64,000 nt of DNA from CAMAVH01 sp046297835 (GTDB lineage: Bacteria > Pseudomonadota > Alphaproteobacteria > SMXQ01), in the NCBI GenBank assembly GCA_046297835.1, contig JBKBHI010000001.1, positions 186,001 through 250,000 of the forward strand. Direction: 5' to 3'. The notes beneath the pieces were generated by a model that made no database searches, was not told the DNA's origin, and was given only the letters and a program-made list of their open reading frames with translations. A program made the position numbers and the translations under genes. Position 1 is the first letter of the stretch; each line of letters opens with the position of its first letter. Shown here piece after piece: positions 58,001-64,000 of the stretch.

Positions 58001-58606
58001 CAGCTGGCGCTGGTCTATCTGCTCGACCGCAAGCCCGAGGAGGCGTTCGCCGTTCTCAAGACGCCGCTGCCGGCGGGCGCGTCGGCGTCGCTGGCGAACG
58101 AACGCCGCCAGCTCCAGGCGCGCACGCTCGGCGAATTGACCCGCTATCGCGAAGCGCTGGCCCTGCTCGACGGCGATACGACCGCCGACGCGGCGCGGCT
58201 GCGCGCCGAGATCGGCTGGCGGACGCAGAATTGGCCGCTTGCCACCGCCGCCTTCGCGCAACTGGTCCCGGCTGCGCCGGCGAACCTGACGGACGTCGAG
58301 CGCCAGACGGTGCTGCGCCTCGCCATCGCCCAATCGCTGAACAAAGATACGGGCGGGCTCGCCGCGCTGCGCGCGCGCTACGGCGAGGACATGAGCAAGA
58401 GCGCCTTCAAGGAAAGCTTCGAGCTGATCACCGCGGCCAATGTCGGCGCGAATTTCGACCTGCGCACGATCTCGCGCCAAGTCGCCGGCGTCGACCAGTT
58501 CGGCGCGTTCATGTCGAGCTATCGCGACAAGATCATGAAGTCGCGCGCCGCCCAGGCCGGCGCGATGCCGTCGCAGGGCGCGCAAAGCGCCGCCAACCCG
58601 GGGTGA
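55019..58606 (+). CDS. Large exported TPR protein with repeated N-terminal beta domains
   Basis: The 1195-residue protein has a signal peptide (about 1-39, ending APLAAAEQ). Two clearly related segments follow: VRVGEHAGFGRLVFEW (about 42-130) and VRAGDHPGYGRIVFDW (about 178-265). A third, weaker one starts GSGPQIGGLRFAW (about 382). These look like AMIN-type beta domains. From about residue 640 onward there are many TPR-like helices. It follows the fliL-fliM-motE genes and may be a periplasmic scaffold linked to motility, but no characterised homologue is recognised. Confidence 0.75.
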   Translation: MSRPPLLPTLSRLKLPRAALIAAWLAVGAFAAPLAAAEQVAVRVGEHAGFGRLVFEWASPVAYSAAIDGENLVIRFERPFAGALDAVPRRLANYLTQPALVDEGKALIFPLKGPFGLKSYVEGRTVVVDLVKGGNPPAAAQGPLAAKAPDAKPVEIKPVPQAAETKPAPQDASAPLLAVRAGDHPGYGRIVFDWPRTVDYDVSQNGDKLAVTFAAPARLDAAAVSAKLPKTVLALSAERAETGLRVDLTTVPGARLRHFRNGPSVVVDVLADVSEPAEKAMTNLAAKAPEKPAATPVSAQPARQAAAQPDPKALPKPAQQNAAQAGETLAKYELVPESQPASAPTQAAAASATAAPQSLLPTPAAAAPAQTPLAARRLVVSAIGSGPQIGGLRFAWPADAPVALFERNGSLWAVFDRAASANVANNWPRAVARPEMVFSAVSTILRWPLAAERHAAVRRDGANLLVEFAATPALPGAQVGIEAQPQADAGPRVLLKSAAFGPVIETRDPEVGDKLWVLPTMAAEGLAGERRFVEFQTLASLQGVAIKALTDELLVRAVPEGAEIVTPGGLRLSGALAAAAPIAQAAATPAVSRLITQSGATVPLPILAVHTTTLFDFAGWSQAGGGPQASFFERKANLQRAVIDAPRAMRNPARLALARFLFANGQAADALGILQVMEEDEPDAARDPSYLALRGASRYLMADLNAAGPDLFANSLDQEREAALWRAALLAGQNDWIAANRYFARAENVMRAYPRDLQLAFGLLAAEAALSSGDGNAAKAQLDALAYLDPSRPWRDQIDYLRGEILLKAGETEQALAAWDRAIAGQHPPSKARARLARVETLLGNKSMNLADGIAELERLRYGWRGDEVELTVLRRLGELYIDAGDYKNGFATLRDALTQFPKAPEGSAIAQRMRESFAELFIGGAADRMPPLVALGIYEDFRDLTPLGDAGNLLIAKLADRLVQIELLDRAQMLLKDQIDKRLKGAPQAEAANQLALVYLLDRKPEEAFAVLKTPLPAGASASLANERRQLQARTLGELTRYREALALLDGDTTADAARLRAEIGWRTQNWPLATAAFAQLVPAAPANLTDVERQTVLRLAIAQSLNKDTGGLAALRARYGEDMSKSAFKESFELITAANVGANFDLRTISRQVAGVDQFGAFMSSYRDKIMKSRAAQAGAMPSQGAQSAANPG

Positions 58607-58671
58607 AGAGCCGAACCCGCGCCGCTCGCCGCCAAAGCATGACGAACTAGCAGCGGACGCATTTGCTGTCA

Positions 58672-58688
58672 TTGCGAACGCCTCGCAA
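58672..58688. promoter_or_regulatory. Candidate Fur-type box upstream of the ECF sigma gene
   Basis: TTGCGA-ACGCC-TCGCAA is a palindrome with 6-bp arms and 5-base spacer, 74 bases before the sigma factor start. The same arms and spacing occur before the TonB receptor (60451-60467). It resembles TTGCGA-type Fur boxes of some proteobacteria. Confidence 0.5.
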
Positions 58689-58761
58689 GTCGCCTAGCCT
58701 GTCTTCCGCGGACAGAGCGCGCGACTAGGGGCGACCGCCGGTCAGGCGGTCTTGGAAATCG

Positions 58762-59271
58762 TTGGGCAAGATCGAAATCGAGGCGCTGTTTCTCGCGCAC
58801 GGCCGCGAGTTGCGCGTCTATTTGATGCGGCAATTGCGCGATCCGCAGGCGGCGGCCGACTTGCTGCAAGAGACCTTCTTGCGGCTGGCCGAGCAGCCGG
58901 CGGTCGCAGGCATCGAGAATCCGCGATCCTACCTCTATCGGACCGCGCGCAATCTCGCGATCGACCATTTCCGCCAGGAAGAGCGCCGCCAAACCCGACC
59001 CGTGCCGAACGAAACCCTGGCGGAGATCGAGTCCGACGCGCCCGCCTTGGACGAAGCGGCCGATGCGCGCGAACGGATGGCCCATTTGCGCGCGGCGCTC
59101 GACGAATTGCCGGCGCGCACCCGGGAGATATTCCTGTTCAATCGCGTCGAAGGCTTGACCCACGCCGAAGTCGCGCGCCGCCTCGGCGTCTCGGACAGCA
59201 CGGTGCAGAAACATCTCGCCCGCGCGCTGCATCACGTCATGCGCCGCATGCGGCCGCATGACGCGCGGTGA
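58762..59271 (+). CDS. FecI-like ECF sigma factor
   Basis: The 169-residue protein has region 2 (AHGRELRVYLMRQLRDPQAAADLLQETFLRL, then YLYRTARNLAIDHFRQ) and region 4 (LDELPARTREIFLFNRVEGLTHAEVARRLGVSDSTVQKHLARAL). This layout is typical of FecI-type sigma factors for iron uptake. The apparent start is TTG at 58762 with no clear ribosome site, so the exact N-terminus is uncertain. It is followed directly by fecR. Confidence 0.9.
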   Translation: MGKIEIEALFLAHGRELRVYLMRQLRDPQAAADLLQETFLRLAEQPAVAGIENPRSYLYRTARNLAIDHFRQEERRQTRPVPNETLAEIESDAPALDEAADARERMAHLRAALDELPARTREIFLFNRVEGLTHAEVARRLGVSDSTVQKHLARALHHVMRRMRPHDAR

Positions 59272-59353
59272 GGCGGCAATGGACCGTTGGCTTTTACTAT
59301 GCGAGCCGGCCTCGCGCGTCTTATCTTCGGACGCGATCTGCGAGGGCAAGGGC

Positions 59354-60349
59354 GTGAACGACAACATATACGACGAGGATTTGCGGCGGCGCGATGCCAT
59401 CGACGGCGAAGCGGCGGCCTGGGTTGTGCGCCTCGATGGCGGGTCCTTGTCGGCCGCCGATCGGGCGGCCTTCGCCGCTTGGCTGGCGCGCGATCCGGGA
59501 CATGCCGCGGCCTTCGCTTACGCCTGCGATCTGTGGGGCGACCCGGCGTGGAAGTCGCTGGCTACGGAATTGCTTTCGCCATCGCCGAGCTTCCGCCGCG
59601 CGCCGCGACGGCGCGCGATCTGGGCGAGCGCCTTGGCGGCCGGCCTCGCGCTGTTCGCCGTGCTCGGCTGGCAGCGCGTCGGCGATCCCTGGACGGCGCT
59701 GAACGCCGACTATCGCAGCGCGCGCGGCGAGGTGCGGGCGCTGACCTTGGACGACGGCAGCCTGGTGCAATTGAACACCGCCAGCGCCATCGCGGTGGAT
59801 TACGACGGCCAGACGCGCCGCGTCCGTCTGCTCGCCGGCGAGGCATTGTTCGCGCCGTCGCCCTTGAGCGACGCCGAACGCCGGCCATTCGTGGTGGCTG
59901 CCGGCGAAATGACGGCGCGCGCCCTCGGCACCCGTTTCGTCGTGGCGCGCGAGCCGGACAGCGGCGTATCCGTCGCCGTCTTGGAGCATGAGATCGAAGT
60001 CGAGGCCCGCGATGCCGAAGGCACGCGCGAGCGCGTCACCTTGTCGCCCGGCCAAAGCCTGCGCTATGCGGCGGCGCAACTCGGCACCGTGCGGGAAACC
60101 GATGTCGCGCACATCGCCGACTGGTCGCGCGGCCAATTGCTGTTCGACCGCGTGCCGCTGTCGCAGGCGGTGGCCGCGCTCAACCGCTATCGCGCCGAGC
60201 GCATCGTGGTGACGAGCGACGAACTGGCCCGCCGCCGCGTCAGCGGCCTGTTCAAGATCGACGATCTTTCCGGCGCGCTCGACGTGATCGCGGCGGAATT
60301 GGGCGCGCGCAGCGTCCGCGTGCCGCTCGTCGCCACGCTGCTTTATTGA
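59354..60349 (+). CDS. FecR-family anti-sigma / sigma regulator
   Basis: From a GTG at 59354 the protein has 331 residues, the usual FecR length; an ATG at 59258, overlapping the sigma gene, would add 32 residues. It has a cytoplasmic N-terminus with AAAWVVRLDGGSLSAADRAAFAAWLARDPGHAAAF, a membrane helix (AIWASALAAGLALFAVLGW) and the periplasmic FecR domain (RSARGEVRALTLDDGSLVQLNTASAI ... ALGTRFVV). It senses the loaded outer-membrane receptor and controls the sigma factor. Confidence 0.92.
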   Translation: MNDNIYDEDLRRRDAIDGEAAAWVVRLDGGSLSAADRAAFAAWLARDPGHAAAFAYACDLWGDPAWKSLATELLSPSPSFRRAPRRRAIWASALAAGLALFAVLGWQRVGDPWTALNADYRSARGEVRALTLDDGSLVQLNTASAIAVDYDGQTRRVRLLAGEALFAPSPLSDAERRPFVVAAGEMTARALGTRFVVAREPDSGVSVAVLEHEIEVEARDAEGTRERVTLSPGQSLRYAAAQLGTVRETDVAHIADWSRGQLLFDRVPLSQAVAALNRYRAERIVVTSDELARRRVSGLFKIDDLSGALDVIAAELGARSVRVPLVATLLY

Positions 60350-60449
60350 ACCGCTTGCCGCAATCATCTGGCTCTAGCAGCCAGCGCAAAACGGTTGAGC
60401 CGAGCGTTACCGAGATTTCCGCGCTCGCGCGTCATATCCCCTGACTTCG

Positions 60450-60468
60450 ATTGCGACGCTTTCGCAAT
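60450..60468. promoter_or_regulatory. Candidate Fur-type box before the TonB receptor
   Basis: ATTGCGA-CGCTT-TCGCAAT is a perfect 7-bp-arm palindrome, 35 bases upstream of the receptor start, matching the layout at 58672-58688. It is proposed as an iron-responsive operator. Confidence 0.55.
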
Positions 60469-60503
60469 GGCGGAGCCGGCGTATCAGTTCGAGGGGACGT
60501 GTC

Positions 60504-62969
60504 GTGAAGACAGGGACGATGACAGCGCGTGAGACGCGGAGGATCAAGGCGCGCGGCGCATGGCTGGCGAGCACCGCCTTGGCGGGGATCTGCGCCGGGT
60601 TCGTGAGCGGCGCGGCCATCGCCGCAGAGCCGGCGGGCGCATCGCCGGCCAACATCGCCCAGGCGGAGCAACGCCTGCGCTTCGACATTCCCGCTCAGGA
60701 CATGAACGCCGCCGTGTTGGCTTATGCGCAACGCGCCGGCGTCCAACTGTTCTATGACGCGGCGCGCCTGCGCGGCCTGCAAAGCCGGGCGGTCGCCGGG
60801 GAACACACCTCAGTCGAAGCCCTCGGCCTGCTGCTCGGCGACAGCGGCGTGACCTACCGCTTCACCGGGCCGACATCGGTCACGTTGGAACGCGCCGCCG
60901 CCGATGGCGGCGTGACGCTGCCGACGGTGACGGCAGAGGGGCTGGCCGCAAATTCCAATTCCATGATCGGAAATGTGCTGCCCGATTATGCGGGCGGCCA
61001 GGTCGCGACGGGCGGCGCTCTTGGCGTTCTTGGCAACCGCAGCGTCATGGACACGCCGTTCAATCAGACCAGCTATACGGCGAAACTGATCGAAGACCAG
61101 CAAGCCCGAAGCATCGCCGACGTTATCGTCAATGACCCTTCGGTGCGACCTACTCACCCGTCCACGGGACATGCGGAGCAGTTTTCGGTTCGAGGCTTCA
61201 ATGTGGGCAATCACGACATCGCCTTTGGCGGCTTGTATGGAGTGACCCCGGCTTACAGCGTCGCGCTCGAGATGGCGGAGCGCGTCGAGGTTCTTAAAGG
61301 TCCGAACGCGTTGTTGTCCGGCATGGCGCCGACAGGCAGCGTGGGCGGAATCATCAATATCGTTCCGAAGCGGGCAGGAGCCGAGCCGCTTACGCGCATC
61401 ACCGGCAGTTATCTTTCGGAAGCGAATCTGGGGGGAAAAGCCGATATCGCGCGACGGTTCGGCGCAAACGAAGAATTCGGCGTCAGGGTCAACGGCTTCT
61501 ATCGCGACGGCGATACGTCGATCAACGATCAATCGAAACGAGAAGGCGGATTGATCGCCGGCCTGGATTACCGGGGGGATGGCCTTCGTCTTTCGGCGGA
61601 TATGGCGCATCTGAGCAGGCGCATAGAGTCGCCGAGCTTGCCGACATATTTCGCGGCGAACGCCGTCATCCCGGACGCGCCGGACAACACATCGAACTGG
61701 TTTCAGCCGTGGAGCTGGACGGATGTGGAAGACAATCTGGCCGTCATGCGCGGCGAAATCGATGTCTTGTCCGATTGGACGGCGTTCGTCTCGGCTGGCG
61801 GACGCGAAAGCTATTATCGCACTTTGATCGCCTATCCCTTGGGCACGACGTCGTCTGGCGATTTCACGGCGACACCGACTCAATACGATTACAAGAATAC
61901 CAACGATACCGAAGAGATGGGTGTGCGGGGCCGGACGGACACGGGGCCGATCAAACATCAGATAACGCTCAGCGGCACTCGATATCACGAAACGGTGGAT
62001 TCGGCTTTCGGCAATCCTGGCGCGCTTTTCGCCTCGAACATCTACAATCAGGTCGTTTCGCCGACGCCAAACACCAGCGACATGAACCGCAAGAAAACCA
62101 GCGACAACGAGCTTAAGAGTTTCGCGATCGGCGATGTTCTGTCGATGTACGACGAGCGGCTTCAACTGATAGTCGGCCTGCGACAACAGCAGGTTTTGAC
62201 GCGCAATTACAATACGACGACTGGCGCGATGACCTCGCGTTACGACGACGACGCTTTAACCCCATCGTTCGGATTCGTCGTCAAGCCATGGGAGAACGTC
62301 TCGCTCTACGGCAATTATATCGAGGGGTTGCAGCGCGGAAACATCGTGGGCAGTACTTACGCCAACGCCGGCCAGATTTTGCCGCCCTACGTCTCCGAGC
62401 AGCGAGAGGTGGGCGTCAAAAACGATTGGGGCAGCATGACCACGACGCTCAGCCTTTTCGAAATCATGCAGCCCAGCGGCTCCGCTTCATGTGCGACCTG
62501 CACCTACTCCGCGGACGGGGAAAAACGCAATCGCGGCATCGAGTTTAACGTGTTCGGCGAGGCCGCGGAGGACGTTCGAGTCCTGGGCGGGGTGATGTTG
62601 ATCGACGCCGAACTGACGAAGACGGCTAACGGCGTGAACCAAGGCAATACGGCGCCTGGCGTCGCCGACATGCGCGCCGTTCTCGGGGGCGAGTGGGATA
62701 CGCCTTTCATGCGCGGGCTGACTTTGTCCGGGCGCGTTCTCTACACCAGTTCGCAGTATATCAACAATGCGAACACGCAAAGCATCCCGAGTTGGACGCG
62801 CCTCGATTTGGGCGTGCGTTACAAATTCGAGAATGCGGAAGTCCCTCTCACGTTGCGCTTCAATGTCGATAACGTGTTCGACAAAAGCTTTTGGGAAACC
62901 TCCGACGGTTTCAGCGCCTCCGCCGCCGCGCCCCGGACATTCTTTCTTTCCATGACCGCGGACTTCTAG
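60504..62969 (+). CDS. TonB-dependent siderophore receptor with STN signalling domain
   Basis: The 821-residue precursor has a signal peptide (about 1-40). The STN domain (about 58-130, LRFDIPAQDMNAAVLAYAQRAGVQLFYD) signals to FecR. The plug follows (about 185-300, DTPFNQTSYTAKLIEDQQARSIADVI, VEVLKGPNALLSGM, GGIINIVPKRA), then a 22-strand barrel ending ASAAAPRTFFLSMTADF with a terminal Phe. It imports a ferric siderophore across the outer membrane. The substrate is not predictable. Codon use is slightly less GC-biased in the barrel half than in neighbouring flagellar genes. Confidence 0.94.
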   Translation: MKTGTMTARETRRIKARGAWLASTALAGICAGFVSGAAIAAEPAGASPANIAQAEQRLRFDIPAQDMNAAVLAYAQRAGVQLFYDAARLRGLQSRAVAGEHTSVEALGLLLGDSGVTYRFTGPTSVTLERAAADGGVTLPTVTAEGLAANSNSMIGNVLPDYAGGQVATGGALGVLGNRSVMDTPFNQTSYTAKLIEDQQARSIADVIVNDPSVRPTHPSTGHAEQFSVRGFNVGNHDIAFGGLYGVTPAYSVALEMAERVEVLKGPNALLSGMAPTGSVGGIINIVPKRAGAEPLTRITGSYLSEANLGGKADIARRFGANEEFGVRVNGFYRDGDTSINDQSKREGGLIAGLDYRGDGLRLSADMAHLSRRIESPSLPTYFAANAVIPDAPDNTSNWFQPWSWTDVEDNLAVMRGEIDVLSDWTAFVSAGGRESYYRTLIAYPLGTTSSGDFTATPTQYDYKNTNDTEEMGVRGRTDTGPIKHQITLSGTRYHETVDSAFGNPGALFASNIYNQVVSPTPNTSDMNRKKTSDNELKSFAIGDVLSMYDERLQLIVGLRQQQVLTRNYNTTTGAMTSRYDDDALTPSFGFVVKPWENVSLYGNYIEGLQRGNIVGSTYANAGQILPPYVSEQREVGVKNDWGSMTTTLSLFEIMQPSGSASCATCTYSADGEKRNRGIEFNVFGEAAEDVRVLGGVMLIDAELTKTANGVNQGNTAPGVADMRAVLGGEWDTPFMRGLTLSGRVLYTSSQYINNANTQSIPSWTRLDLGVRYKFENAEVPLTLRFNVDNVFDKSFWETSDGFSASAAAPRTFFLSMTADF

Positions 62970-62975
62970 CCTGAC

Positions 62976-64000
62976 ATGAGAGGGCTGTTCACGCTCATTC
63001 ACAGATGGGTCGGCCTGATGATCGCGGCCTTCCTGTTGGTGTCCGGGCTGACGGGGGCAGTGATCTCCTGGGACCACGAACTCGATGATCTGATCAATCC
63101 GCATTTGACCCATGTGGAGGAGCGGGGCGCCCCGTTGCCTCCGCTGGTTCTGGCGCGGATGTTCGAGGAACGTAATCCGCAGGCTTGGGCGACCTTTATT
63201 CCGTTGAGCGTGAAGGAAGGCGAGGCGCTATCCATCTTCGTTCAAGGGCGGGTAGATCCGGTCGCCGGGCAGCGTTACGAGCTCGGCTACAACCAGGTTT
63301 TTCTGAACCCTTTTACGGGAGACGAGCTAGGCAAGCGCCAATGGGGCGCGGCTTGGCCGATCACGAGCGAGACTTTCGTCTCGTTTCTCTACGTGCTGCA
63401 TTACAGCCTGCACATACCGCAATTCTGGGGCATCGACCACTGGGGCATGTGGTTCATGGGCGTCATCGCGATCTTGTGGGCGCTCGATTGCTTCGTCGGC
63501 TTCTATCTGACTCTCCCGACGCGCCGCGCGGCGAAAGCCGGGCGGGACGCAAGCGTGGAACGAAAACTTGCGCGGAGCTGGCGGTCGCGATGGGCGCCGG
63601 CTTGGCGAATCAAAGCTTCGGGGAGCGGCTATCGCATCAGTTTCGATATGCATCGCGCAATGGGTTTGTGGACCTGGCTGGCGCTTTTCATCGTGGCCTT
63701 TACGGCCTTCTCGCTCAATTTCAACGGCGAAATCTTTCGGCCGCTGCTATCGACGTTTTCTCGCGTGACGCCATCTCCATTTGAAATGCGAGAACCGCGA
63801 GAGCCGCACGATCCGATTTATCCCCGCAAGGGCTTTGCAGAAATTATCGCCAAGGCAGAAGCCGAAGCGGCGGCGCGAGGCTGGGATGCACCTGCGGGCA
63901 GCGTTGGCTACGCGACAAGTTTCGGCATATATAACGTGGGTTTCTACCATCCCGGCGACGATCACGGCGCGGCTGGCGTGGGTCCCGCGCGGCTATATTA
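62976..64000 (+). CDS. PepSY-associated membrane protein (partial, runs off the window)
   Basis: Translation from the ATG at 62976, 6 bases after the receptor stop, gives MRGLFTLIHRWVGLMIAAFL and stays open to the window end (341 codons). It has an N-terminal membrane helix with the HRWVGL motif of PepSY-TM proteins, LHYSLHIPQFWGIDHWGMWFMGVIAILWALDCFVGFYLTLP (second helix) and HRAMGLWTWLALFIVAFTAFSLNF (third). These proteins often accompany TonB siderophore receptors and are thought to reduce ferric complexes in the periplasm. The C-terminus is not in the window. Confidence 0.88.
   Translation, partial: MRGLFTLIHRWVGLMIAAFLLVSGLTGAVISWDHELDDLINPHLTHVEERGAPLPPLVLARMFEERNPQAWATFIPLSVKEGEALSIFVQGRVDPVAGQRYELGYNQVFLNPFTGDELGKRQWGAAWPITSETFVSFLYVLHYSLHIPQFWGIDHWGMWFMGVIAILWALDCFVGFYLTLPTRRAAKAGRDASVERKLARSWRSRWAPAWRIKASGSGYRISFDMHRAMGLWTWLALFIVAFTAFSLNFNGEIFRPLLSTFSRVTPSPFEMREPREPHDPIYPRKGFAEIIAKAEAEAAARGWDAPAGSVGYATSFGIYNVGFYHPGDDHGAAGVGPARLY

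Noticed and set aside
54095..58672. A 1525-codon open frame on the minus strand opposite the TPR gene
   Set aside because: It is antisense to well-supported fliM-region and TPR genes, rich in Arg/Ala/Gly with no domain, and a common artefact of GC-rich codon bias.

Overview
The window is GC-rich DNA from an alphaproteobacterium. The evidence is a complete set of CtrA-circuit genes (ctrA, chpT, sciP) and Caulobacter-type flagellar regulators (flbD, fliX). FlhF, FlhG, FliD, FliS and FliW are also present, which fits a polar-flagellated, Rhodospirillales-like lineage better than Caulobacter itself. This placement is an inference from gene content. No tRNA, rRNA, CRISPR array or insertion sequence was seen.

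Layout. 1-6443: housekeeping and signalling genes on the minus strand (partial NAD kinase, an Sel1/ankyrin protein, a LigB-type dioxygenase, moaA, a PAS histidine kinase, a DUF3553 protein). 6600-7992: chpT convergent with ctrA. 8264-10026: fliI-fliJ. 10030-20796: a minus-strand operon fliF-fliG-fliH-fliN-flbD-flhA-flhF-flhG and a FliK-like gene, preceded by sciP (21009-21299). 21482-25641: fliK-flgD-flgE. 25895-28878: fliD-fliS. 29011-32748: two near-identical flagellin genes and a short flagellin-derived remnant. 32996-36719 (plus): a TPR-GT41 glycosyltransferase resembling FlmG and two hexapeptide acyltransferases. 36716-46853 (minus): one long unit, flgI-flgJ-flgN-flgK-flgL-fliW-orf-rfbF-rfbG-C-methyltransferase-rfbC-SDR. 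47151-48154: fliX and dksA. 48296-51643: flgF-flgG-flgA-flgH. 51914-58606: fliL-fliM, a coiled-coil protein, a MotE-like protein and a large TPR protein. 58762-64000: a FecI-FecR-TonB receptor-PepSY iron-uptake unit.

Regulation readable from the sequence. Four minus-strand units (fliK-flgD-flgE, flagellin 1, flgI..., flgF...) each have a sigma-54 -24/-12 element, with copies of a 13-bp interrupted palindrome GGCA-N5-TGCC 65-150 bp upstream. This palindrome matches what is known of FlbD-binding ftr elements. One copy also lies before fliF, where Caulobacter FlbD represses. A perfect TTAA-N7-TTAA CtrA box precedes fliX. 

The most interesting signal is post-transcriptional. All three flagellin-type genes share a 5' leader with a hairpin GUGGC-(A)AGGA-GCCAC followed by a small hairpin holding the Shine-Dalgarno sequence. 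The fliW gene sits directly after flgL. Together these suggest a CsrA-FliW-flagellin homeostasis circuit in an alphaproteobacterium, with no flbT or flaF visible in the window. The flgI-fliW unit continues into a CDP-6-deoxyhexose C-methylation pathway and converges on the FlmG-like transferase, which points to flagellin glycosylation by an unusual sugar.
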